DNA of 64,000 nucleotides from Maribacter cobaltidurans (GTDB lineage: Bacteria > Bacteroidota > Bacteroidia > Flavobacteriales > Flavobacteriaceae), in the NCBI RefSeq assembly GCF_002269385.1, contig NZ_CP022957.1, forward strand, positions 4,145,001-4,209,000, in the 5' to 3' direction. A program made the position numbers and the translations under genes. Below the pieces are notes generated by a model, which did no database searches, was not told the DNA's origin, and saw only the letters and a program-made list of their open reading frames with translations. Below are positions 26,068 through 34,606 of this stretch, in pieces; within the stretch, counting starts at the first letter, position 1, and each line of letters begins with the position of its first letter.

Positions 26068-28329
26068 ATGCAAAAAACCTTTGAAATTACTATTTCTGGT
26101 CAAGTACAAGGGGTGGGTTTCCGTCCTTTTGTGTATAGTTTATCTAAACAATTTCAATTGAGGGGTTCGGTTTGCAATAATCAAGACGGAGTACTAATTC
26201 ACATCAATGCCTCCGAAGAAAAAGCAACTAATTTTCTGGTTCAACTACTAGAAAATGCTCCATCAATTTCTATCATTCAATCACATAAGATTTCCGAAAT
26301 TCCGTTTCAAGAATTCGATGGCTTCAAGATAATTCCTTCAGAAGCAAAGCATCAAACCAACATTCCGTTAACCCCAGATTTTTCTATTTGCGAATCATGC
26401 AAAGCTGAAATTAGGGATAAAAGCAATCGGCGATATGGGTATGCTTTTACCACATGCACCAACTGCGGCCCAAGATTTGCGGCGACCACAAAATTTCCTT
26501 TTGAGAGGTCAAATACAACGGTTTCTGCCTTTAAAATGTGTGCTACTTGTCAATCGGAATATATCAATCCTGATGACAGGCGATTTCATTCGCAAACGAA
26601 TGGCTGCCCCGATTGTGGGATTCAATTAAAACTGCAAGATTATGACGGGAGGCAATTTGATGGAGACCATAAGGAGCTAGTTAAGAAAACATCCGACTTC
26701 ATCCGAAAAGGAAGCATCCTGGCACTTAAAAACACAAATGGTTATCTGCTATGTTGCGATGCCAATAATAAGTCGGCGATAGAACGTTTACGTGAAAAAA
26801 AGCAACGCCCTGCGAAACCTTTTGCCTTGCTCTATCCATCCTTGGAAAGAATCAAAAAAGACTTTAACCTAAGTGCTACAGAAGAAAATGCACTTACTTC
26901 ATCTGTAGCTCCCATAGTTATTTTGAACCCGAAGAAGTCTATTCCTGACTTGGAACAAGATGGTATCGCTCCAGGATTGAATCAATTCGGTGTTATGTTA
27001 CCATCATCAGCTTTGCTCACGGTTTTGATGGATGAACTTGGTACTCCGATCATCGCCACGAGTGGAAATGTTCATGGCTCCCCGATTATCTCGAAAGAAT
27101 CAGAAGCAATTCAAAAACTATCTGGAGTGGCTGATTATTTCCTGCATCACGATTTAGAAGTTACTTTTCCTCAGGATGATTCTGTATTTCGGTTTACTGA
27201 TGAACATCAAATTACACTTCGACGTTCTCGTGGATTAGCTCCCAACTTTCTGAATATGACACCTTCGGGAAACGAAAAGATACTGGCCATGGGTGCCCAT
27301 TTAAAGAGCACGTTTACGTTTGTGCCTAATTCGCATACCTATATGAGTCCTTATCTTGGAAATCTGGATAGCTATGATGTTTCCGAAAGATTTCAGAATA
27401 GTATTGGACAATTTGAAAAGTTGTTTCAAACACAACCGGAAGTAATTTTGATAGATGCCCATCCACAATATCAAAGTAGCATTTTGGGAAGGGAGTTGGC
27501 TGAAAAATGGAATGCGGAATATATCTCCATACAACATCACAAAGCCCATTTTGCAAGTGTTTTAGGCGAACACGATTTATTTGATTCCAAAGAAAAAATA
27601 CTAGGTCTAGTTTGGGATGGAACTGGGTTTGGAGAAGACAATATGATATGGGGAGGCGAGTCCTTTACGTATCAAAATCACGAAATGGAACGGCTGATTC
27701 ACTTTGAATATTATGATTGGTTGGCTGCTGATAAAATGGCGAAAGAACCAAGATTGTCCTTTCTCAGTATACTTCCCAATGCAGAAAAGGAAATTGCCAG
27801 GAAGAAGTTTTCCGAAACGGAATGGAAAGTCTATTTAAAAATGTTGGAGAACAACCCATTGAAAACATCATCGGTAGGACGCTTGTTTGACGCGGTTGCA
27901 TCCTTGTTGGGTATAATAGATGTGACTAGCTATGAAGGTGAGGCTGCAATGCTATTAGAAAATCAAGCAAGAATGTATGTTGGAAATGATGAAGTTGATT
28001 TTTTAGCAGGGGTAGTATTTGAAAACATTCCAACAAAAACAATTATTCAAAATATTCATCAAGCTATGGTAGATGGTTTCTCAATTCCAAGAATTGCGAA
28101 TAGTTTTATTCATACGCTAGCGCGCGTGATTTTTAATATAGCAAAGCAGCATAATTTTAGTTGTATTGCTTGTAGTGGCGGGGTTTTTCAAAATGCTGTA
28201 CTCATCGAAAAGCTTATAAAACTAGCTGAAAATTCGGGAATAAAGTTAAAATTTAATCGTATATTGTCTAGTAACGATGAGAATATTTCGTTCGGTCAGT
28301 TATCTTATTATCAGCATATTAAAAAGTAA
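26068..28329 (+). CDS. hypF: Carbamoyltransferase HypF
   Basis: A 753-aa protein that makes thiocarbamate on HypE from carbamoyl phosphate, the first step of cyanide ligand synthesis. Domain order is normal: N-terminal acylphosphatase (GQVQGVGFRPFV), two zinc-finger pairs (Cys108/111/130/133 and 158/161/180/183), a YrdC-like domain (about 205-390, including KNTNGYLLCCDA and RSRGLAPNF) and a C-terminal Kae1-like carbamoyltransferase domain (HHKAHFASVLGEH, GLVWDGTGFGED). No defect seen. It begins 7 bp after hypB and ends 3 bp before hypC. Confidence 0.95.
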   Translation: MQKTFEITISGQVQGVGFRPFVYSLSKQFQLRGSVCNNQDGVLIHINASEEKATNFLVQLLENAPSISIIQSHKISEIPFQEFDGFKIIPSEAKHQTNIPLTPDFSICESCKAEIRDKSNRRYGYAFTTCTNCGPRFAATTKFPFERSNTTVSAFKMCATCQSEYINPDDRRFHSQTNGCPDCGIQLKLQDYDGRQFDGDHKELVKKTSDFIRKGSILALKNTNGYLLCCDANNKSAIERLREKKQRPAKPFALLYPSLERIKKDFNLSATEENALTSSVAPIVILNPKKSIPDLEQDGIAPGLNQFGVMLPSSALLTVLMDELGTPIIATSGNVHGSPIISKESEAIQKLSGVADYFLHHDLEVTFPQDDSVFRFTDEHQITLRRSRGLAPNFLNMTPSGNEKILAMGAHLKSTFTFVPNSHTYMSPYLGNLDSYDVSERFQNSIGQFEKLFQTQPEVILIDAHPQYQSSILGRELAEKWNAEYISIQHHKAHFASVLGEHDLFDSKEKILGLVWDGTGFGEDNMIWGGESFTYQNHEMERLIHFEYYDWLAADKMAKEPRLSFLSILPNAEKEIARKKFSETEWKVYLKMLENNPLKTSSVGRLFDAVASLLGIIDVTSYEGEAAMLLENQARMYVGNDEVDFLAGVVFENIPTKTIIQNIHQAMVDGFSIPRIANSFIHTLARVIFNIAKQHNFSCIACSGGVFQNAVLIEKLIKLAENSGIKLKFNRILSSNDENISFGQLSYYQHIKK

Positions 28330-28332
28330 ATT

Positions 28333-28608
28333 ATGTGTTTAGCGATTCCAGGTAAAATCAAGAGTATTGAAATGCAGTATGATGGCAAGGTGCGCATGGC
28401 TAAAGTGTTATTTGGCGGTATAACCAAAGAGGCCAGTTTAGAAATGCTGCCTGATGCCGATATTGACGATTATGTATTGGTACACGTTGGTGTTGCCATC
28501 AGCAAAGTAGATGAAGAAGAAGCGCAAAAAACGTTTAAGTATCTGGAAGAGATTGGGGAACTGGGAGACCTTACCGATGTAGATGAATATTTGCCAAAAA
28601 CTAATTAA
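28333..28608 (+). CDS. hypC: Hydrogenase assembly chaperone HypC
   Basis: A 91-aa HypC/HybG chaperone with the invariant N-terminal Met-Cys2 (MCLAIPGKI). Cys2 binds the iron centre being assembled with HypD and later the large-subunit precursor. Length is slightly above the usual 75-90 residues because of an acidic C-terminal tail. It starts 3 bp after hypF and is followed by a 97-bp gap holding a palindrome. Confidence 0.94.
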   Translation: MCLAIPGKIKSIEMQYDGKVRMAKVLFGGITKEASLEMLPDADIDDYVLVHVGVAISKVDEEEAQKTFKYLEEIGELGDLTDVDEYLPKTN

Positions 28609-28647
28609 AACCGTTTGCCGTGAAATGATCCATTACAAACATTACAT

Positions 28648-28663
28648 TCAATTTGCAAATTGA
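28648..28663. promoter_or_regulatory. Perfect 16-bp palindrome in the hypC-hypD gap
   Basis: TCAATTTGCAAATTGA is its own complement. It sits 42 bp before hypD in the longest gap of the hyp gene run, where a second promoter for hypDE and the NHL gene could lie. Short AT-rich palindromes can occur by chance. Confidence 0.35.
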
Positions 28664-28705
28664 GCGAATTACATCTGACCAATTAATAAAAATAAAAATC
28701 TACAG

Positions 28706-29800
28706 ATGAAATACATGTCTGAATACCGCGACCCTGAACTCGCAAAAAAATATTTGGAAGAAATAAAGAACACCGTTTCTAGACCTTGGTCGATTATGGA
28801 AGTTTGTGGTGGGCAAACACATAGCCTTGTGAAAAATGGTATCATTGAAATGTTACCGGATTCGGTTACTATGATTCATGGACCCGGGTGCCCCGTTTGT
28901 GTGACTCCTTTGAATTTAATCGATAAAGCGGTGTATCTCGCCTCAGACAAAGGAGTGATTCTTTGCTCCTTTGGAGATATGCTGAGAGTGCCTGGTTCTC
29001 AAAAAAGTTTGCTTGAAGCAAAAGCAGAAGGAGCCGATGTACGGATTTTATATTCTCCCTTAGAGGCTGTAAAAATTGCCGAAGACAATCCGGATAAAGA
29101 AGTTGTTTTCTTTGCCGTTGGCTTTGAAACAACGGCTCCGGCAAATGCCTTGTCGGTAGTGCACGCGCATCGTAGAGGCGTAAAAAACTATTCTATTTTG
29201 GCATCGCATGTCTTGGTGCCACCAGCAATAAAAGCGGTAATCGATGATGAGGAAAGTAAAATAGATGGCTTTTTGGCTGCTGGTCATGTATGTACCATAA
29301 TGGGCAATACGGAGTATCATCCAATATCGGCCAAATATAAAGTGCCGATCGTGGTTACGGGTTTTGAACCTTTAGATGTGCTGCAAGGTATTTTGATGGT
29401 TATCCGTCAATTAGAGCAAAGTAAGTCTGAAGTTGAAAATCAATACGCTAGAATCGTTCGGGAGGAAGGTAATCGTGATGCTCAAAAAGTCATTGATGAA
29501 GTTTTTGAAGTTAGACATCAGATGTGGCGGGGTATTGGGGAAATTCCTGATAGCGGCTATGCCGTTCGTGAGAAATATGCAGCGTTTGATGCTACAAAAA
29601 AATTTAGTGTCACGATTGAAGAGGCACCTGAAAACCCAGACTGTATTTCAGGTCAGGTTATGAAGGGAATCAAAAAGCCTTTTGAGTGCTCTCAATTTGG
29701 TAAAGCGTGTAAACCTACAAATCCACTTGGTGCGCCCATGGTCAGTAGTGAAGGGGCTTGTGCTGCCTATTATCACTTTTCCGGACTAGTTGAAGCTTAA
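28706..29800 (+). CDS. hypD: Hydrogenase formation protein HypD
   Basis: A 364-aa Fe-S protein that carries the Fe(CN)2CO group during maturation with HypC. The thiol-redox and iron-binding cysteines are seen in [10 protein letters not shown] (Cys34) and [11 protein letters not shown] (Cys62 and Cys65); the C-terminal [4Fe-4S] site lies in the CISGQVMKG ... [10 protein letters not shown] ... [10 protein letters not shown] stretch. A Met codon at 28715 is an alternative start. The hypE frame overlaps its 3' end by 11 bp if the upstream start is used. Confidence 0.95.
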   Translation: MKYMSEYRDPELAKKYLEEIKNTVSRPWSIMEVCGGQTHSLVKNGIIEMLPDSVTMIHGPGCPVCVTPLNLIDKAVYLASDKGVILCSFGDMLRVPGSQKSLLEAKAEGADVRILYSPLEAVKIAEDNPDKEVVFFAVGFETTAPANALSVVHAHRRGVKNYSILASHVLVPPAIKAVIDDEESKIDGFLAAGHVCTIMGNTEYHPISAKYKVPIVVTGFEPLDVLQGILMVIRQLEQSKSEVENQYARIVREEGNRDAQKVIDEVFEVRHQMWRGIGEIPDSGYAVREKYAAFDATKKFSVTIEEAPENPDCISGQVMKGIKKPFECSQFGKACKPTNPLGAPMVSSEGACAAYYHFSGLVEA

Positions 29801-29810
29801 TCGAAACCAA

Positions 29811-30872
29811 ATGCCGGAGAACAACAAAATACGCGTGCAGCTGCAATGCCCCATGCCTAAACTTGACTTTGATGTCATCACTTTAGGGCATGGAAGTGGC
29901 GGAGTACTAACCAACAGACTTTTAGATAGTGGTGTTTTTGATCTGCTGAAAAACGATATCCTCGACGAACGCCATGATGGTGCATTTTTAGAGTTGCATG
30001 GCAAAACGGCTTTTTCTACAGATAGCTTTTTAGTGTCTCCCATATTTTTCCCCGGGGGAAATATTGGAGAGTTGGCCGTAAACGGAACGGTCAATGATCT
30101 GGCAATGTGCGGGGCTACGCCCAAATATCTCTCGTTAAGTTTTATCATTGAGGAAGGACTTCCAGTAAAAGAATTTTGGGATATTCTGGTAGCCATCAAA
30201 TTCGCTTGTGAAAAAGCAGGCGTGCAAATCGTTACTGGCGATACTAAAGTGGTTGAAAAGGGTAAGGGCGACAAAATTTTCGTGAACACTTCAGGTGTCG
30301 GACCTATTCATCCCAAAGCAAATATCCGCGTAAAAAATATATCCGTAGGAGACAAAATAATTATTAGTGGAAATGTTGCATCTCACGGAATGGCTATCAT
30401 GTCGGTTCGTGAAGGTTTAGAATTCGGCTCTGAAATCAAGAGTGATACCACCAATCTAAATCATACCATACTACGATTGATTGAGCTGTTTGGAGAAAGT
30501 ATTCATTTATTGACTGACCCGACACGGGGTGGTGTTGCAACAGTATTGAAAGAAATTGCACAATCTTCTGAAATAGGTATCGACTTGTTTCAAAGAGATT
30601 TTCCTATGGATGAACAGGTGGCAAGTGCCTGCGAATTATTAGGCTTGGACCCTTTATACGTAGCAAACGAAGGACTCTTTATTGCTTTCGTATCTGAGTC
30701 TGTAGCAGATGCCGTTTTGACTGCTTTGCAAGAAGATGAGAATGGTCAAAATGCTCGTATTATAGGAAGCGTCGTTGCGGAACATCCCAAACAAGTCATT
30801 ATGGAAAGTGCAATAGGAGGTAAGAGGGTTATAAGTATGCTTCCCGGAGAACAATTGCCTAGAATTTGTTAA
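29811..30872 (+). CDS. hypE: Hydrogenase maturation protein HypE
   Basis: A 353-aa enzyme from ATG 29811; an in-frame ATG at 29790 would overlap hypD by 11 bp and add seven residues. It dehydrates the thiocarbamate on its C-terminal cysteine to the thiocyanate that donates CN to iron. The ATP-binding AIRS/PurM-like fold is recognised by GHGSGGVLTNRL, ASHGMAIMSVREG and TDPTRGGVATVLKEIA. The C-terminus ends PRIC, with the essential terminal Cys. It is followed 1 bp later by the NHL-protein gene. Confidence 0.94.
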   Translation: MPENNKIRVQLQCPMPKLDFDVITLGHGSGGVLTNRLLDSGVFDLLKNDILDERHDGAFLELHGKTAFSTDSFLVSPIFFPGGNIGELAVNGTVNDLAMCGATPKYLSLSFIIEEGLPVKEFWDILVAIKFACEKAGVQIVTGDTKVVEKGKGDKIFVNTSGVGPIHPKANIRVKNISVGDKIIISGNVASHGMAIMSVREGLEFGSEIKSDTTNLNHTILRLIELFGESIHLLTDPTRGGVATVLKEIAQSSEIGIDLFQRDFPMDEQVASACELLGLDPLYVANEGLFIAFVSESVADAVLTALQEDENGQNARIIGSVVAEHPKQVIMESAIGGKRVISMLPGEQLPRIC

Positions 30873-30873
30873 T

Positions 30874-31968
30874 ATGAATTTTGAAACGCTAGGCAAACAT
30901 GTTACCGATTCTTATGTTTTTAAAGGTTCCGAGGAAATGCCATTCTTGGCTCCAAGAGGAGTTTTTACTATGGAGAATAAACTCTTTGTTTCCGATACGG
31001 GGCGTAATCGCATTTTTATCTGGAATGAAATTCCCAAGACAGAATATCAAGAACCCGATATTGTTTTGGGTCAGGTCGATGCCACAGAAACGGGTCGTAA
31101 TGCGGGTGGAATTGCAACTGCAAGTACATTACATTATCCATCGGGAATATGGAGCAATGGCACTATCGTTATCGTTGCAGATGCTTGGAACCATCGCGTG
31201 CTTATTTGGCATTCGTTACCCACTCAAAATGGGCAGCCAGCGGATGTAGTGTTGGGGCAGCCCGATTTTGAATCAAATCAACCCAACGTTTCGGGTATTG
31301 GAAACGACCCTTCTGCACAAACCTTAAACTGGCCGTACGGAGTTTTCTCAGATGGAGAAAGCCTTTGGATAGCAGATACAGGGAATCGGAGGATATTGTT
31401 CTATGACGGGATTCCAATGACCAATTTTGCTCCGGCGGATGAAGTCATAGGAAAACCGGATTTCACGAACAGGGATTATGAAAATCATGAACCCATTTGG
31501 CCCTATTCCGTTAAGGTAAATGCCAAAAGACAAATGGTCGTAGCCGACACTCAATTCTACCGTTCATTAGTTTGGAATGATGCTGACAAAGCATTTTCAA
31601 AACCAGCGGATAGTATTATTGGACAAGCCGATTTTGATGCTTGTGGACAAAATCAGTTTGGCTTGTTTCCCTCTTCAAAATCGTTAAACTGGATATATGA
31701 TGCTTGTTTCTATAAAGACGGGATACTAGTAAATGATACTGGGAATAGTAGAGTATTATGGTTTGATAAAATCCCAACGAAAAACAATCCCGAAGCAACA
31801 GCGGTCATTGGGAAACGAGATTTTAAAACAGGAAGCGAAAATAAAGAAACCTTGATGGGAACTTCAAGCTCCTTGTATTGGCCTTTTTCAATAACTACAA
31901 AAGAAAATAAACTAATCATTGCCGATACTGGAAATCATCGGGTAGTGATAACGGATTTAAAGCTCTAA
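30874..31968 (+). CDS. NHL-repeat beta-propeller protein of the hydrogenase locus
   Basis: A 364-aa predicted six-bladed beta-propeller. Six repeats end in variants of ADTGNRRILFYDG (SDTGRNRIFIWNE, ADAWNHRVLIWHS, ADTQFYRSLVWND, NDTGNSRVLWFDK, ADTGNHRVVITDL), spaced about 55-70 residues. No signal peptide, so it should act in the cytoplasm with the hydrogenase. NHL proteins occur in group 2a loci of cyanobacteria (alr0693 in Nostoc 7120, from memory) and actinobacteria; their role is uncharacterised but probably protein-protein interaction during maturation. The gene starts 1 bp after hypE and overlaps the convergent nickel permease gene by 4 bp. Confidence 0.85.
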   Translation: MNFETLGKHVTDSYVFKGSEEMPFLAPRGVFTMENKLFVSDTGRNRIFIWNEIPKTEYQEPDIVLGQVDATETGRNAGGIATASTLHYPSGIWSNGTIVIVADAWNHRVLIWHSLPTQNGQPADVVLGQPDFESNQPNVSGIGNDPSAQTLNWPYGVFSDGESLWIADTGNRRILFYDGIPMTNFAPADEVIGKPDFTNRDYENHEPIWPYSVKVNAKRQMVVADTQFYRSLVWNDADKAFSKPADSIIGQADFDACGQNQFGLFPSSKSLNWIYDACFYKDGILVNDTGNSRVLWFDKIPTKNNPEATAVIGKRDFKTGSENKETLMGTSSSLYWPFSITTKENKLIIADTGNHRVVITDLKL

Positions 31969-32672
31969 AGACTAAGATACAGCCAGTAAACACCTATAGC
32001 AATTGCGAAAACTCCTCCCGATAAGCGCACCATTTTAAAAAGAGATTTACTGTTTTGTTTTTTGGAGTACCTCGCTAATTGTCCAAGTAAGAATGTATAA
32101 ATCGTCATAACCAATAGTGTTCCTAATCCGAAGCCAATGATGTATTGAATACTATCAAATTTATTTTCAAATCCCAATACCGGAAGGAGTAAAACAAAAT
32201 GTGCTATTCCTGCGAGTCCATGTAAAACCCCAATCCCAAAAGAAGTCCATTGATTTTGCTTAACCTTTTTGCTATGAGCGTGACCATGGTTTAGCATGTT
32301 TTTGTCATGCTCATGTTCGTGTATATGAATATAGGGCTCTTCCGCATTGTGCACATGCGGATGTTTGTGGTTTTTTCTTTTGCCGAAAATACTGTATAAT
32401 GCCCAGAGTCCCACGACAATTAAAACGGCGCCAACTAGCTGTTCACTATGTTCCGATATTTTCTCTATTGGAATGTATTGCCGAAATAGGAGAAAAAGCA
32501 ACCCTATCAAAAGCATTCCGGTCAGATGTCCAAAACCCCAGAACAAACCTATTTTCCAGACTTTTCGTCTCGTTTCAATCGCCAAAGGGGTAACCGCAGC
32601 CAAATGGTCTGGTCCTGAAACCACATGTAATATTGAAGCTGCAATACCGGCAAGTAAAGGAAAGCTCATCAT
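31965..32672 (-). CDS. Nickel permease-like protein (NicO/RcnA/UreH type) with His-rich loop
   Basis: A 235-aa inner-membrane protein with about six helices. The first helix carries LHVVSGPDHLAAV, the HxxxxPDH-type metal motif of NicO/RcnA/UreH-like nickel transporters, and a later helix has GIGVLHGLAGIAHF. A long cytoplasmic or periplasmic loop (about 98-140) is histidine-rich (HKHPHVHN, HIHEHEHD, HGHAH), expected to bind Ni2+ or Co2+. RcnA members export, others import; the hydrogenase context favours nickel supply. It is transcribed opposite to the operon, with its start facing the res/tnpR region. Confidence 0.85.
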   Translation of the reverse strand: MMSFPLLAGIAASILHVVSGPDHLAAVTPLAIETRRKVWKIGLFWGFGHLTGMLLIGLLFLLFRQYIPIEKISEHSEQLVGAVLIVVGLWALYSIFGKRKNHKHPHVHNAEEPYIHIHEHEHDKNMLNHGHAHSKKVKQNQWTSFGIGVLHGLAGIAHFVLLLPVLGFENKFDSIQYIIGFGLGTLLVMTIYTFLLGQLARYSKKQNSKSLFKMVRLSGGVFAIAIGVYWLYLSL

Positions 32673-32769
32673 TCGATTTACAAAAGAACAATGTAGTGAA
32701 ATTTCTTGTCAAAATTGTTTCTGATACGCTTTTCAATTCGCTCTACGTTGTTACAAAATATACATTTCA

Positions 32770-32939
32770 TTATTTAGCTCTTTAAAGTGAAAATCCTAGG
32801 CCGTTATAAATCATAATTATGGTCCTATTAATCGGCCGTTTTTCGGTACAACCGAAATGCCCTAAAAAAATATCTTATCCTAGTTCCATTTATCGTTCTT
32901 TTTAGTAGTTTCGTTATATAACCTTTTACGGAACTAAAA
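32770..32939. promoter_or_regulatory. Candidate res (resolution) region and tnpR promoter
   Basis: The intergenic region before tnpR contains three dyads: GGCCG (32799-32803) with CGGCC (32833-32837); TTTCGGT (32841-32847) with ACCGAAA (32851-32857); and TAGTTCC (32881-32887) with GGAACTA (32930-32936). Tn3-family res sites lie beside tnpR and consist of several dyad subsites. No crossover site was identified with certainty. Confidence 0.5.
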
Positions 32940-33521
32940 ATGGTAGTAGGATATGCCAGGGTATCGACACCCGAGCAAAAGCTTGAAGCACAGATCGATC
33001 TGTTAAAAAATGCTGGTTGTGAGAAAATTTATAAGGATATAGCAAGCGGTACCCGGGACGACAGAAAAGGATTGAACGAAATGCTGAGATATATGCGAAA
33101 GGGGGACACTATCCTTACCTATAAAAACGACAGGGTTTTCCGTTCGCTGAAAAATATGGTTGAACTTATTGATAGGTTCAATGAGGCAGGGGTACATTTC
33201 AAAAGCTTGAGCGAACCGGAATTCGACACCACATCGGCCAACGGTAAATTTTTATTACAGATTTTTGCGGCAGTTGCGGAATTCGAACGCAACCTTATCA
33301 GTGAACGCACAAAGGTGGGGCTTGATAATGCAAGAAAGCGGAACAAGTTGTTGGGCAGGCCCAAAGGGTCGAAGATTGAAACAATCGAAAAGTACCATTA
33401 TGCCAAGCATCTGTACGGGAATCAAGGAGTATCGATTGATTTGGCCTGCAAACGGGCAAAAATCGGTAAGACCTCTTTTTATAGAGTAGAAAAAGAACTT
33501 TCGTCAAAATCAAGTAGTTAA
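32940..33521 (+). CDS. tnpR: Serine resolvase TnpR
   Basis: A 193-aa serine recombinase of the resolvase/invertase family. The catalytic Ser9 lies in GYARVSTPEQ; the catalytic arginine region reads KNDRVFRSLKNMVEL, and the long dimer helix follows (FLLQIFAAVAEFERNLISERT). The C-terminal about 50 residues form a helix-turn-helix (VSIDLACKRAKIGKTSFYRVEKEL). It would resolve the cointegrate formed by TnpA at the adjacent res region. Full length and intact. It precedes an AAA ATPase gene by 14 bp. Confidence 0.93.
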   Translation: MVVGYARVSTPEQKLEAQIDLLKNAGCEKIYKDIASGTRDDRKGLNEMLRYMRKGDTILTYKNDRVFRSLKNMVELIDRFNEAGVHFKSLSEPEFDTTSANGKFLLQIFAAVAEFERNLISERTKVGLDNARKRNKLLGRPKGSKIETIEKYHYAKHLYGNQGVSIDLACKRAKIGKTSFYRVEKELSSKSSS

Positions 33522-33535
33522 TCTCAGACAAGGCT

Positions 33536-34327
33536 ATGTCTTACCTCACATCACTTAGCATAACTACAGAAAGAACCCATCCGTTTCCCTATGATGTCAG
33601 TGCAATAAAGTTTGCAAAGGACGTTGATGTATCCGCACCTGTTACCTTTATTATAGGTGATAACGGTACCGGAAAGTCCACATTGCTCGAAACATTGGCA
33701 CTTCGTTTACAATTACCACATATGGATGGATTTGGGTATGGTAAAAATTGTTTCAAGGCAGCCCGTTCGTTGACGCCATATCTGCATTTAGATTGGAAAA
33801 TTGAAAAACCCAGAGGATTTTTCTTCAGGGCAGAGGACTTTGGTGACCTCTTGAACAGTATCGACAGAGAGGATGCCAGGCTCCATGAATCCTTCAAGGA
33901 TATTTATGGAGAAGTTCCAGACCATATCATCCAAGAAATGAAGGACAACCAAAACTATCAGATTTATCGAATGCGATTGAACTATGGTCAGGATCTACAA
34001 GGTTTTTCTCATGGGGAGGCCTACCTGAAGATAATGGACGATACTATAAATGGAAACGGGATATTTCTATTGGATGAACCGGAGGCCGCTTTGTCACCAT
34101 CCAAACAGTTGTCCTTGCTTTATTTTATCCAAGAACATCTTAAATCCCATATGTCCCAATTCATTATAGCTACACATTCACCTATGCTTATGGCATATCC
34201 CGGAGCCAATATATATGAGGTGACCGACAAAGGAATGAACAAAGTATCTTTGGAGGAGACAGAACATTACACTATTACAAGGTCGTTCCTGCAAAGTCCA
34301 GAAAGCTATTTGAGGTTTTTCAAGTAG
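33536..34327 (+). CDS. AAA/ABC-like ATPase of the transposon
   Basis: A 263-aa P-loop ATPase of the RecF/ABC-like AAA_21 type. The Walker A motif is GDNGTGKST at residues 41-49; an ABC signature-like FSHGEAYL is followed by Walker B LLDEPEAAL and an H-loop IATHSPM. No membrane partner or DNA-binding domain is seen. It lies 14 bp after tnpR and is inside the inverted repeats. Such single-domain ATPases occur as passengers near mobile genes, sometimes in defence or overcoming-lysogenisation-type systems, but no companion nuclease or toxin is present here. Role unknown. Confidence 0.82.
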   Translation: MSYLTSLSITTERTHPFPYDVSAIKFAKDVDVSAPVTFIIGDNGTGKSTLLETLALRLQLPHMDGFGYGKNCFKAARSLTPYLHLDWKIEKPRGFFFRAEDFGDLLNSIDREDARLHESFKDIYGEVPDHIIQEMKDNQNYQIYRMRLNYGQDLQGFSHGEAYLKIMDDTINGNGIFLLDEPEAALSPSKQLSLLYFIQEHLKSHMSQFIIATHSPMLMAYPGANIYEVTDKGMNKVSLEETEHYTITRSFLQSPESYLRFFK

Positions 34328-34377
34328 AAAGTCCGGTATTATAATATGCGGTGCCGTCAAAAAATGGATACCACCAT

Positions 34378-34602
34378 TTATCCCTTGTATTGGTTTCTCC
34401 TATGTTTTTTCCAGTTCCTGGTACGTTTTGAATACTTCGAGTTGGTCGTTTCAATCCCGTGGGGAAAACAGTAACAACAGCCACCCATCTTAAGATAGTT
34501 GTCAATCCTTGATAAACGAACATTGGATATTTTCTTTGGAAAATCAATATGTCCTTCAGGGGTAAGTCCAAAAGCCCTTTCAAATCGTTTCGTATATTTC
34601 AC
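34378..34602 (-). CDS. Small hypothetical protein inside the transposon right arm
   Basis: A 74-aa basic reading frame from GTG 34602. It holds a tight cysteine-histidine cluster (GGCCYCFPHGIE) and a strongly basic C-terminus. No family recognised. A 32-bp palindrome starts 4 bp upstream of the GTG. It is convergent with the ATPase gene, 50 bp from its stop. An overlapping reverse frame (34320-34583) looks like a shadow of this one. Whether it is translated is uncertain. Confidence 0.4.
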   Translation of the reverse strand: MKYTKRFERAFGLTPEGHIDFPKKISNVRLSRIDNYLKMGGCCYCFPHGIETTNSKYSKRTRNWKKHRRNQYKG

Positions 34603-34606
34603 GATT

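Noticed and set aside
29790..29810. Upstream start of hypE overlapping hypD
   Set aside because: The extra seven residues do not add to the family match; the start at 29811 is preferred, though both are possible.
34320..34583. A second overlapping reverse frame (87 aa) covering the small ORF in the right arm
   Set aside because: It overlaps the 74-aa frame almost fully, has low-complexity-like composition and an unlikely start; treated as a shadow.
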